Source: Anodontia alba
Lineage: Eukaryota; Mollusca; Bivalvia; Lucinida; Lucinidae
Assembly: GCA_964016985.1 (NCBI GenBank)
Contig: OZ024834.1
Location: 82,992,289 to 83,056,288, forward strand
DNA: 64,000 nt
Direction of reading: 5' to 3'
The notes under the pieces are model-generated. The model searched no databases. It was not told where the DNA came from and saw only the letters and a list, made by a program, of their open reading frames with translations. The position numbers were made by a program, and so were the translations under genes. How positions within the stretch are numbered: position 1 is the stretch's first letter; each line of letters opens with the position of its first letter. Positions 45,030-55,559 of the stretch are shown one piece after another.

Positions 45030-45475
45030 TAAAACTGATATAATCAGCTTTCGCTAACTCGAACTCCAGGGAACCAGATATTTCGTCTGGGATAAAAAAA
45101 AGTTGAAATGTAAGGGGGAAAAAGCAAGCAAACACAACACTGTCTTACACTTAGTTTGATGTTTTTATTGATTTGGGTTTTATGGCCCTTTCAAGAATAT
45201 TTCACTTATATCGAGCCGACCATTCATGAAAGATAAGCGAACACCGGAGAACCCGGGGTAAACAGAAGTCAAAAAACCGCCTGACCATCCGTAAGCAGAA
45301 CTTGGCTTTCCCACATATGACCCGAGTAAGGATCGAACCACAGAGGTGAGAAACCTAATGGATTTAGAGTCAGCTCTCTTATCCACTAGGCTACGGGGGC
45401 CCGCATTTAGTTTGATTTAAGCAGTAGTTTGAGTTATCAGCGTTTGAGATAATGTGAGTCAACTGTCATTTGAAA
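45030..45475. mobile_element. pogo-like MITE with a nested SINE
   Basis: ATAATCAGCTTTCGCTAACT with CGAACTCC on the left and GATAATGTGAGTCAACTGTC on the right are inverted pogo/Tigger-like ends, related to 6690-6750. A SINE occupies 45170-45404. Confidence 0.5.
45170..45404 (-). mobile_element. tRNA-derived SINE (family S2) sharing the S1 tail
   Basis: The minus strand starts GCGGGCCCCCGTAGCCTAGT and has B box GTGGTTCGATCC. The 3' portion (GGCTCGATAT then GGGCCATAAAACCC) resembles the S1 tail although the tRNA head differs. Confidence 0.75.
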
Positions 45476-45499
45476 TTCAATATTATGTGCTGTCTTTTG

Positions 45500-45655
45500 A
45501 CATAAGCGCCTAACGTGGGCATCCACGCAGGCTAATCAGAGTCTTTGTCGTCCACATGAAGGAATCACTGGCTATCCAAAATGCACCCAGTGAAAAATCT
45601 GATCAATCTGTGCGAATGCGCAGGCTGATTTGAGTCTTCGTTAGGCGCACATGTC
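45500..45655. mobile_element. MITE B, full-length copy
   Basis: ACATAAGCGCCTAACGTGGG and CTTCGTTAGGCGCACATGTC are the inverted ends; the inner arms are present. Confidence 0.8.
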
Positions 45656-45971
45656 AGATGCTACATTTTCTGATGTTGAAGCTCAATACATTTCAGCTTT
45701 AATTTTGCCCTGTTGGTACACCATACATGCGATCCCTGCATACAAAGCTCATTTCAGGTGAAAAAGCAGATGCCCATACCTGCCCCGTCCCATTTACGCT
45801 GTACAAATATAGCAACAGCAATACTGGTCCGTCCAAATCTCTGAGCCAAATCTCTCTCTCTCTCTCTGAGATGAATTATGCTTTGAACGTTGCCATGTTG
45901 ATGTTATGTATTATGTTATAGGGGAAGGGCTGTAACTAATGTTCTGAGAACTTGTGGCCTGACCCCACTGC

Positions 45972-45979
45972 TATATAAA
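45972..45979 (+). promoter_or_regulatory. TATA box-like site
   Basis: CTATATAAAGGCAG is a strong TATA match just ahead of the duplicated block at 46005. No supported gene follows. Confidence 0.4.
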
Positions 45980-46004
45980 GGCAGTAAAATATGTTTAACC
46001 TAAC

Positions 46005-47112
46005 AAAGTGAGAGTGCGGAAAGTTCGTCTTCTCAAACCACAATGATCCTATAACGATCCTTCCAAACGATACCACTCAATGAGTACTTTTTCATTAGAT
46101 CTGAACAGGTACATTGGTAATATTGATATATGATCAGAGATTATGTTAGTATATATTTTTTTGACAATACCTACAGCAAGCAAACGTTTGCGGAATGATT
46201 TTATGAATATAGGTGTACTATACAGTTAGAAATTATGACGATGAGTTCCCCGTACATCACCATAGTGCAATTATATTTCATTACCTTTGGGATCATTGGG
46301 CCCATTGTGGTATATTTGAAAATGGAGTTCTGCTCATGTATATGCTAGAGGGCGTAAGCAGTATTGCAAACTTCATTACTGCTTATAAAGAGTCTCAATA
46401 AAACCGAGACTCCCATTTTCAAATCCGTAGTGTGTTCTTTGTTTCAAAGGCAATCTTTTTCACGGTTATTTATATGCTGTTCGCGTAATAAATCATCAAC
46501 ATTCTGCATACTTTTGTTCTTTATTGTTCTCCTACCTTTGGTGCCTCGGGAATGCTGTGTTTCGTGATTGTGGCATTTTCTGAGTATATTTACTGATACC
46601 ATAGCAACAGATAAGGCGCTTTTTTTTCATCCGAAAAATGCTGATATCGTTCTTATTTCTCAATGAAAACATATGTTGTGGGTACTCATTAGAAGAGCCT
46701 CGGCGAGGCGCTTCTAATGCGCACCCACAACATATGTATTTGTCGAGAAATAAGAAAACTATTATGTGCATACCCCCTCTTATCTGTAGCTATGTGATAC
46801 TTTTGTTGGGCCTTGTGGCTGCTCACTACGGATATGTTTCATGTTCTGTCCATTTTTTTGGCAGTTGATAATTTACAATCGATACATAGTATACATACAC
46901 ACAATAAAAGAAAAAAAGAATAAAAAAGAAAATTGTTGTTGGTCACGTGATTATACTTGGCCAATGAAATCAAACCGCGCGTTTGTATGAAATCCAGGTA
47001 GCGGTTATTTGTAGCTGCTCTATTCTTGTCACTCTGACGTCAGATGCCCTATAAAGATGGTTATCTGTAAAACCTGGATTAGGGCAGATGCAGGGGTTGT
47101 GCCTGTTACTGT
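46005..47112 (+). repeat. duplicated block, copy 1
   Basis: GAGTGCGGAAAGTTCGTCTT, ATGATTTTATGAATA, TGCTGTTCGCG and AATCCAGGTAGCGGTTATTT recur in order at 47425-48105. Copy 1 also contains a hairpin-MITE core at 46660-46760 (TTGTGGGTACTCATTAGAAG and its complement) that copy 2 lacks. No coding capacity. Confidence 0.8.
46944..47055 (+). promoter_or_regulatory. promoter-like cluster 1 (E-box, CCAAT, CRE, TATA)
   Basis: CACGTG (46944-46949), CCAAT (46961-46965), consensus CRE TGACGTCA (47035-47042) and TATAAA (47050-47055) occur in order. A partial second CRE/TATA segment (GGCGTCAGAGTGCCCCATAA) follows near 47113. Transcription is inferred only from the motifs. Confidence 0.45.
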
Positions 47113-47165
47113 GGCGTCAGAGTGCCCCATAAAGAGTGTTATCTGTAAAACCTGGATTCGGACAT

Positions 47166-47234
47166 TGGCAAACAGTGCAGATCCAGGTCAGACGCCACAG
47201 AATGCGGCGTCTGATCAGGGCCTGCACTGTTTGC
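47166..47234. mobile_element. palindromic MITE A, complete
   Basis: GGCAAACAGTGCAGATCCAG and GGGCCTGCACTGTTTGC flank the perfect inner palindrome AGACGCCACAGAATGCGGC-GTCT. It lies between the two duplicated blocks. Confidence 0.88.
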
Positions 47235-47424
47235 TTAACTTACAGGAAGTTAAGGATTTAATGAAAGTCTTAAGTCCTCGTTCAGGACCATTTCCTAGTC
47301 TGCACTCAAAGACAATCGACCCACCGCACTAGCTATCAGTGCTTTGATTTATTGCTGTGTTCAGTGGATATATTTCAGACTTTTCTTTTGACTGTTGGTA
47401 CTCCATAAATGTGACCCCAGCATA

Positions 47425-48105
47425 CAAAGTGCAAGTTCGGAAAGTTCGTCTTCTGAAACCACAACCATCCTGCAACGATCCTTCCAAATGATACCGCTCA
47501 ATGATTATTTTCCATCAGATCTGAACAGGTAGGTACACTGGTAATATTGATAAAAGATTAGAGATTATGTTAGTATATTTCTTCTGACAAAACCTACAAC
47601 AAGCAATCGTTTGCGGTAGAAAATGATTTTATGAATACAGGTGTACTATACAGTTAGCAAATTATGCCGATGGGTTACATGCTGTTCGCGTTATAAGTCA
47701 TCAATATTCTGCAGCTTTTCATTCTATGTTGTTTTCCTTCCTTCGTGCCTCGGGAATGCTGTGCTTCGTGATTGTGGCATATTCTGAGTATGTTCACTGA
47801 TATTTTTTGTTTATTTTTATTTATCTATATATTTATTTATTTTGTTTTGTGCGGGCGGGGGGTTGGGGGGGGGGGGTTGGGGGGATTGTTTACAATCGAT
47901 ACATAGTATGTATATACCAAAATTTCGTTAAGCTTGTTGACCACGTGATTATCATATACCAATGAAATCAATCTGCGCGTTTGTACGAAATCCAGGTAAC
48001 GGTTATTTGTAGCTGCTCTATTCTTGTCACTGTGACGTCAGATGCCCTATAAAGATGGTTATCTGTAAAACCTGGATTACGCAGATGCAGGGGTTGTGCC
48101 TGTTA
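47425..48105 (+). repeat. duplicated block, copy 2
   Basis: Shorter copy of 46005-47112. A G-rich tract (47862-47884) sits where copy 1 has other sequence. Confidence 0.8.
47942..48053 (+). promoter_or_regulatory. promoter-like cluster 2 (E-box, CCAAT, CRE, TATA)
   Basis: CACGTG (47942-47947), CCAAT (47959-47963), TGACGTCA (48033-48040) and TATAAA (48048-48053) repeat the cluster of copy 1 with the same CRE-to-TATA spacing. Confidence 0.45.
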
Positions 48106-49700
48106 TGGTTACGTACCCTGGGGCCCTGTGCTGAAGAAATAAACCGACACAAACAACCTGGATTCGGACATTGGCACAACTCCAGTATACGCTCACAGAC
48201 AATCAACGGTGCTATCAGTACTTTGATTTATTGCCGTAATTAGTGGATTCTGTCTGGCATTGTAATCTGTCGTTGGGGACGAGAGAGATGGTTACTTTGT
48301 TTTTATTTGGTTTGTAACATATGTTCTGTTTGCCATGGTTTGTTTGCTCTTCCTCCTGGTATCACTGGTAGGGTATGTTCTGTAACTGCCTGTCTTCCTG
48401 AATATGTTCTATACTAGTTTTCTTGTTCCCTTGACAATGTACTCGTAGTATTAGATTTACCTAAGGCATACATATCTGTGACGCGTAAACTTGTAGCGTT
48501 TCCAAGGTAATAACGGGTACCTTTGCCAAGGCAATGGATTGTGCAAATGGATAATGACATATTTTTATGCAATACTGACACGACTGTCCACATGGGAGCT
48601 GCCAGTGTTTTCATTTTTTTACTCGTGCTTTTTGTTGTTGATTTTTTTTTTTTCATTTTTTTTTTCTTTTTTAATACTTCGCTGCACGTGTATCAGAAGA
48701 GCATGAGCACACTTTCGACCTAATAACTCCGACATAAACTATTTACATTCCTTCTCATGTGGGTTGACTATCTTTGAAAGAATTTGGTCCGTCTAGGGGC
48801 AAAATCGTTTCTTTAAGAGTACCCCTCATTTTGAAAGATTTCAACTACATGTTCTTAAAGCAAAATTGTAGCAGACGGCGTCCATTTGTTTTTAAATTAC
48901 TTTTTCAGAGAAAATCAAACTTGGTGTTTTATGTAAATCGTCGGCCTGGCAGACAATGCACGTGCAATGCTAATTCTTGTTTTCTCTGAAAAATAAAAAA
49001 AAAAAATAAATGAAAGAAAAAAATCAAAATATCCTCTGCTGCAGTTGTGATTAGCATTTTTAAGGATCCTCCCAGTCTACAAACATTGTCTCCCTTTGCA
49101 AAATGTCTATAAAAGCTGTCAATCCAATTCATCCACTAGTTTCATAAACTAGTTGCTTCTATTCCCGATTCATGTCAGTGTTTTAGACCGACTCTATTTT
49201 ATTGTCCTTTCGATATCTTTCAGAAAAACGCTTTTTGCTTGGCGTTGTATTTTAAATGAAAACAAGTGTTCTGATTGACCATAACTAATCAGAAACCATT
49301 GGTCTTTTCTGTTTCTTTTTTGTGTTTTGTTCTCAAATATTTATATTCCATAGCAAAGTGATAATTTAGAATTTCTAAGAAGATCTATGTTTACTTTTCT
49401 TTGCTGAATTTTAATTAATGATGTTTCATGACATTTGTGAAAATTTCAGAAAATTTGAACAAGTAGAACTTGTTGAAAACCTGCCTTCAATTAATCTACC
49501 CTACCGTGTTCTGCATAATTTTCAGCAATCTGTACTACGCGGAAAAATGAAAGTTTTCAATATTTTGAAAATAACAATTAGAATAAAACCTATTGTGCAA
49601 AGTTAGTTACGACATATAGTTTTGCATTAGACCATGGCAAAAGTTTGCAAATTTACCTCGTATGTGTAAAGTGCCAGGCAAAAAAGACTTTCCGGAAGAA
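48106..49700. other. intergenic, downstream of AKR-2
   Basis: Worn R300-like sequence near 48280-48420 (TGTTTGCTCTTCCTCCTGGT). The segment 49200-49680 resembles the AKR-1 intron at 19140-19600. No exon recognised. Confidence 0.45.
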
Positions 49701-49734
49701 GGCGAAAGGAGAATAAATTACGGTCGGTTTTGTA

Positions 49735-50050
49735 GATATTAATACATAGAGAAGTTCTGTTCCAGACTGCTGTCACTCTTTTAGATATCATAATAGACTG
49801 GTTTTCGTTCCAGATTACTGTCACAGTTTTAGATATGAAAAGACTGGCTCTGTGCACGATCACTGTCACTGTTTTAGATGTTCAAAATAATAGACTGGTT
49901 ATGTTCAAGATTACTTTTAGATATTAATAGACGGGTACTGTTCTAGATTACTGTCCGTGTTTTAGATATTAATAGACTGGTTCTGTTCCAGATTTCCGCC
50001 ACTGTTTTAGAGGTCATCACACTGGTTCTGCTCCAGATTTATAGCACTGG
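49735..50050 (-). repeat. ~45-bp tandem repeat abutting the AKR-2 stop codon
   Basis: Six to seven degenerate units of AATAGACTGGTTCTGTTCC, then AGATTACTGTCACTG and TTTTAGATATT, at about 45-base spacing (AGACTGG at 49795, 49841, 49892, 49929, 49974 and onward). The last unit continues into the coding end of AKR-2. It would form the 3' UTR. Confidence 0.85.
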
Positions 50051-50167
50051 TTAAAGCTTAATAGACTGGTTGTTGAAACGGTTGTATCTGTCGCCAGAGA
50101 CCACTCCCCAGATTTGAACATATGAACTAGGAAGTTTAGGACGACTCAATTCATCTAGTTTCGCCAT
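50051..50167 (-). CDS. aldo/keto reductase AKR-2, terminal exon
   Basis: 117 nt from acceptor TTCTGCAG to TAA, 38 codons plus stop, phase 0, matching the donor of 54279-54418 (joined: LTDEE-MAKLDELSRP). It encodes MAKLDELSRPKLPSSYVQIW and ends NRFNNQSIKL. This is the usual AKR C-terminal segment (xxLDExSxxxxPYPY then a short tail), though SSY replaces the usual PYPY. The last residues are encoded by a unit of the adjacent 45-bp tandem repeat. Confidence 0.9.
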   Translation of the reverse strand: MAKLDELSRPKLPSSYVQIWGVVSGDRYNRFNNQSIKL

Positions 50168-50798
50168 CTGCAGAATAAAGAGTTAAGGGGAATGGATACA
50201 CTTTCAAGGGAAGCAACACCGTTAAACTATAATTGCGTTGTCCCCTTCTGAAACTGGACTTATTCTAAAATGAAAAAACAAACTTCCCTTCGGAGCAAAT
50301 TCTTCCCCTCCTGAGTATGCCCCTTTTCAGAATGGACATTGTGTGCAGGAAATTAAAGAAGCGGTCACATAATTTATCTGCCATATAAAGGTGGTGGAAA
50401 CTATATCAAGTCTATCCAGGCCCCTTAAGGCCTACTAACTGTTAAGACACAAGTGTACAGAGACATACAAAACCGCCCAGCTAGCACTCTGACGGGCCGA
50501 TAACGGTCCGCTATAGATTAATAAAGAATGCTTACTGGGCGACGACTGTACAAATGCTATAAGAGACGGTCCAGATTAACACGTGCTGTTGTCACAATCT
50601 GGTCAGGCTCGTCTTTGTTTATGCCTACCTGTATTCAGTGATCGTGACCTTTCCTGGATGTCTCCATATTTACTTTTTGAGCTTTGATGAATTGAACATC
50701 TATCAGCCAAAATCGTGTCCCATGTACTGCAAAGATTACAGTGCTAACACGCATAGGTAAAATGTATACTTCTTAGTCATAGCTCTTGATAAGCTATT
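50168..50798. other. last intron of AKR-2, no gene
   Basis: The sequence GGGGAATGGATACACTTTCA near 50190 is shared with 35279. No exon. Confidence 0.5.
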
Positions 50799-50934
50799 TA
50801 CAAGGATCATCCCAAAAATAATGCGAACTATCTTTATATTCCATAACCGCTAACTGCAGTAGATAATACAACCTGCGTGCTTCAAAGTTCATCGAAAGAA
50901 CAACGCATCTATATTAAGTTTGAATCTTATTGTT

Positions 50935-51310
50935 TGAAGTTGGCTAGCTGTAAAAAGTACTTTTACACCCGCCTCCACCCACCCCGGTGGTTTATACTAC
51001 TGACCGTTCTAAGGCGGTGGTCCCGGTGTTAGTCTTACTCTTTGTTGCTTTGTGGTTTATTCTACGAGACGATTGGTTTTATGTCTTACCTTGTGTTATT
51101 TTGTTCTTGTGTTTTTCAGTCCTTTGAGCATTGCGATTACCTCGCTTGGGGAAGAGAAAGCTAGTCTTGGTGCTTTTCGTACGTTTGTTCGATTTGCGCT
51201 TGTTTGGTTTGGTTTTGTCTGTTTCCTCTTTCTCTTGGTGTCTGGGAAGGGCTTGGTTTGTGATTGTGGCACTCCCTGGACTTTTCTCTTACCTTTTTTT
51301 TATCGTAAGA
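50935..51310 (+). repeat. R300 copy inside mariner, 5' side
   Basis: Full R300: GGCTAGCTGTAAAAAGTACT to CCTGGACTTTTCTCTTACC. It occupies the place where the transposase N-terminus should be. Confidence 0.85.
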
Positions 51311-51460
51311 AGAATGCGCGGGAAATTTACGTGCCTTGCAGGAAGTTTGTGGCAATAGTGCCCTTTCGTATTCACAAGTTGCCAGATGGACTGACCAATT
51401 AAACAGCGGTCGGCAGAGAGTAAAAGTCAGGGGAGAGTTCGGAACATTCAGTCTGACTAA

Positions 51461-52186
51461 TCTTTTATAGAAACAGTTAGAGAAATTCTAGAAAGTGATC
51501 GACAATATACATGTGAGGAACTCGCCTATAAACTAGATTTAAGCCACGGTACTGTTCATTCATTTATTCCTAATTGTCCTGGAATGCAAAAGATGTCAGA
51601 ACGTCGTTTCACTGTCGCCACCAACTTACTTTATCGCGTTGACACAGAGGAAAATAACTTGGTTTCTAGAATCGTTGCAATTGACGATACTTGGGTTAAA
51701 TCATATGAACCTGGTATGAAGGGACAGGCCACTGAATGGCACCAGGCCGGTAAAATTTCGGCGCGAGCAAGGGAAATTAAGGATGCTCATGATATCAAAG
51801 ACGCTCTCACCACCCATAGGGTAGAGATTGGCCAAACTGTGAATGGCTGGTACGACAAGGGCTATATCCAAAAACTATTGCGGCCTGCTATCCATAAGAA
51901 GCGTCCAAACCTTTTGGCAGCAGGTCCAATAATCATATACGATAATGCTGCGCCAAATATTTCGGAGGGGGTGACTTCACTATTTGCGCGCAACAAATGG
52001 GAAACATTGCCCCATCCTCCTAATTCTCCAGACCTCAGTTCATGTGACGTCGATCTTTTCCCTACCTTGAACGAAAACATGCAAGAGGTTGGATTTGAGG
52101 AGCTAGAAGATGCAGTGGCCGAGCAGGTTCGAATGTTTGAGCGCGGTTGCCTAGCAACGGGAATACAGAAGCTGCCAAGTCGGTAG
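51461..52186 (+). pseudogene. mariner transposase, N-terminally truncated but otherwise open
   Basis: The frame is open from 51461 to the stop at 52184; the first ATG is 51584. Before it the frame reads a second helix-turn-helix (VREILESDRQYTCEELAYKL, SHGTVHSFI). Then come IVAIDDTWVKSYEPG with the first catalytic Asp, LRPAIHKKRPN, IIIYDNAAPN with the second Asp, HPPNSPDLSSCDVDLFP with the third (spacing as in mariner DD34D), and GIQKLPSR at the end. The N-terminal DNA-binding half is missing. The tract ARAREIKDAHDIKD is unlike the usual family sequence and may hide compensating frameshifts. Probably inactive. Confidence 0.88.
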
Positions 52187-52189
52187 AGG

Positions 52190-52500
52190 TCGGTGACTTA
52201 AGTGGTCCCGGTGTCAGTCTTACTCTTTGTTGCCTTGTGGTTTATTCTACGAGGCCATTTGTTGTAAGTCTTTTCGTGTGTCATTTTGTTCTTGTGTTTT
52301 TCAGTCCTTTTAGTATTGCGATTATCTCGCTTTGGGAAGAGAGAGCTAATCTTAGTGCTTTTCATATGTTTGTTCGATTTGTGCTTGTTTGGATTTGACG
52401 GTTTCCTCTTCCTCTTGGAGTCTGGAAAGGGCTGCGGTTTGTGATTGTGGCACTCCCTGGACTTTTCTCTTACCCTGTTTTTTTTTAACACAAGGGAAAT
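52190..52500 (+). repeat. R300 copy inside mariner, 3' side
   Basis: Begins within a few bases of the transposase stop (GGTCCCGGTGTCAGTCTTAC) and ends CTGGACTTTTCTCTTACC. Confidence 0.85.
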
Positions 52501-53797
52501 TACTTTGAAGGAGGTTAGTAAGGTTAGTTTGACATTTCAAATAATTACTAATTTAGAGAGTAGTTCGCATTATGTTGGATGACCCTCGTATAAAACAAAA
52601 AAACATATATCTCAATGCTTTTATAGGGACTGGAACCCGCATCATACGAGCTATGACTAATGCAGCGACGTCGCCCAGCACTGCTACCAAAATAACCCAA
52701 AAATGTTCACTGGCTATTTAGAAGCTTATTATTTGTGACTATATGCTCTACATTGATCATATTCATTCTCTCTGCTGCACTCATGTCTTTTTTCAGACAA
52801 TAGTAGAGATATAATCCTCAGAAAAAAAATCAGTGCTTTTGCCAGTCCTTGAATCCACTGCGTATATAATCTCAGTCTCGCATATACATGTCAATACAAA
52901 TAATGAGTTATGTCAGTCTGCGGCCTCAGTTAGCTGTAAAAGCATTATTTGAATAAACAAGCGTAGTTGGCCAAGGTGTGGTGCGGGGCGGCGTCGCTGC
53001 ATTCATCAGAGTTCGAATGGCTCGAATGCGTAGAACCTGATAAGCTTGCAAAGACATATCATATATGTGATTAATTATCTTTTTCTTATCTTCTGCAAAC
53101 ATCATGTGCGAAAACGTGTCCCCGGGCGGAGGCGGACAGCAAATGTTCAGATCAGCCTGCGAAGTCGCACAGTCTGATCAGGGCCGTCACTGTCCATAAA
53201 AGGAATCATTGGTTACTGCAGAATGTTTCAATCTCGCCGGGAGTGGGGCGTCTTGGGGTTAATTGTGGTACGGGTGTGCGAGCAGTTATTTCGAAACCTA
53301 TCCCATTCATACACCTGGCCTTAAAAAATTGGACCAATTCATAAAATTTGATCGTCAAAACTGTTGACGTGTTCATATACCGCCTTTTGATTATTTTATA
53401 CCAATTGATTGCTGGTAGTTAGACAAATATTGCAGTCATTTCATTGAATACCAAGAGAACAAGCAGCCTTAAAAAATCTGAGAGCGAAAAATATACGCAT
53501 ATATCGGGATGACAGAAAAGTTGGGTTTTTCACATAGAATCACGAAAAATCGTGTCAGTCATATACTTTTTTGTTGAAAAAAAAAGGGGGCTAATCATAT
53601 ACCTGGCAGTGCTGAAAAAGGAGGCCATTCGGCATGCACATCCGCACTATGTCGTATATAGGAAATTACCCCCCACCCTCCCAACTCCCCCTATTCCCCT
53701 CGAGGTTTCAATGGATAGCAAATACCAAGAAGAGACTGCGCACGTGCAGGATGAATCCATATTTTATGCTCATGTTCGAAGGCACTTTTTAGCTTGC

Positions 53798-54076
53798 ATT
53801 ACGAAAACACGCCTATTAAAATATACTGAACATTTAAACCACTAAAAACTGAAAAATGTTCAGATAAAAATTCGGATATTTCTCATACTTCTGGTGAAAA
53901 CATAAATTGTGGGTACTCGTTAGAACCGCCTCGCCGAGGCGGTTCTAACGAGTACCCACAATCTATGTTTTTGGGCAGAAATAAGAAAAATAATGTATAC
54001 CCCTGTAAACCCTAGTTTTACTATATAAAAGTGGGGTTTAAGGGGGTCAATATTATATAGGCATGTTTTCGTGATG
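53798..54076. mobile_element. hairpin MITE, right duplicate
   Basis: Same insertion as 1238-1544 but with an uninterrupted, perfectly paired hairpin (GGGTACTCGTTAGAACCGCC and complement). This is probably the ancestral form. Confidence 0.85.
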
Positions 54077-54278
54077 ATGCGGCCCATATATCAGACGCCA
54101 CAGAACGCGGCGTCTGATCTGGGTCTTTACTGTTTGCCTTACATACAGCAATATTTCAGAAACATCAACAGATAGTAGAACTCAATATATCCAATTTTAG
54201 AACAATTATGGTAAGTAAATAAGTGTCCCAATACTTAGGCTGCAATTATCCTTCGGCGTATTGCGAATGAATACTTAC

Positions 54279-54418
54279 CTCTTCGTCAGTAAGTTTCCAT
54301 CCTGTAGCTGCTCCCATGTTATCCTCCAGCTGAGCCATGGATGAAACACCGATAATCGCAGATGAAACAATGTCTTTCTGGAGTAACCAGCGGATAGCAA
54401 CTTGTGGGACTGATTTCC
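54279..54418 (-). CDS. aldo/keto reductase AKR-2, penultimate exon
   Basis: 140 nt, identical at every base to the AKR-1 exon 1737-1876. Same acceptor, GTAAGT donor and phases. It encodes VPQVAIRWLLQKD to GWKLTDEE. It splices to the terminal exon 50051-50167 across a 4.1-kb intron that contains the mariner at 50801. Confidence 0.95.
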
Positions 54419-55555
54419 CTAAAACGAAGGAAACAGGAGGTTTTAATGATTTATGAGGACTGGGTACACATTGATGTTATTTTCAATATGTTTCACAAGA
54501 GTGGTATAGGACGGCACTATGGAGCCTATACTACTCACAAGGGTGACAGCTTTTGTGGCTTTTTGTAAGCTTTACTAGTCACCAAGATCAAATTTTATAA
54601 ATAGGGCCACTGATGAGGCCTAATTGTCCGAAACTAGCTAGTCTGGCCCGGACCACTTTGACATTTCATATCACAATACACTTCAGTGGTATTCAGTTTT
54701 GTGGGTGTATTTGTCATAGTCCAGTTAGATATTTTCCCAGATCCGGAATCAGTCTAGGTCAAACAGGAAAATCTTACTTTTATCTTCAACAAATTTCCTC
54801 ACTACTGACCAGTAAATCAGCTGTTTAACTGTTTTCCCATAATTATACTTTTACGCCATGGATCCATTCCAGGGTTTTAAAAGACAATATGTTCAATGAA
54901 TGGATTTTTTATGACCTTTAACTAAGAACATTTCCAGCTAATAAAAATTATCTCTTTCATTAGCTGAGTAGGTAAAACAAAGACATTTAAAGTGGCGAAA
55001 TTTATTAAATTGATGTAGTGTCATACTTAAGAATCACCAACTCAATTTTTCCTCCATATTTATTTCATTTTGTTATGATACTTACATACATAAACCAATA
55101 CATGTATATGTAACATATGCAGACATTGAGTTGATATCTGACAAAACAAAACAAAAAAGAAAAAAAAAATACATACACAGTTTAAAACATCAACATGTCT
55201 ATACTACACGTGTAAGTGGTAATATTACATGTGCACCGAATAAAATGTTTCAAAACCAGCAGTTGTGTGTAACATTGAGCGGGTAATATTGTATCTGATA
55301 AATACTAATTGTATGAAATAAAAGGTTTTCTTTGAAGTAGCACCAAGGACAGGACCATATATCGATGTTAAGACTGAAACTCCGATCACTCTGAATTGAG
55401 TATATTTAACATCGAAGACCACTTTCCCAAACACTAATTAAAGCTGGTGTTTATTTTAGTAATATACTGCTCACTCTTAAACTTTCTTTTGAGTAAATAT
55501 TGGAATCCTAAAATACTCAATCTTTTAGAAGTAAACTTGGTTTTATAAATGTAAT
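54419..55555. other. AKR-2 intron, no gene
   Basis: Counterpart of 1877-2999; nothing recognised. Confidence 0.5.
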
Positions 55556-55559
55556 ATTT

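Larger units (their letters stand above)
50801..52588 (+). mobile_element. mariner transposon with internal R300 copies (copy 3)
   Basis: Flanked by TA at 50799-50800 and 52589-52590. The left end reads CAAGGATCATCCCAAAAATA then ATGCGAACTA; the right end, reversed, reads CGAGGGTCATCCAACATAAT then GCGAACTA. The 1.79-kb body has an R300 copy, the transposase, and a second R300 copy in the same orientation. It is a different mariner family from copies 1 and 2. It lies in the last intron of AKR-2. Confidence 0.88.

Noticed and set aside
46213..46401. Small open frame in the duplicated block
   Set aside because: Not preserved in the second block copy and without recognisable domain.
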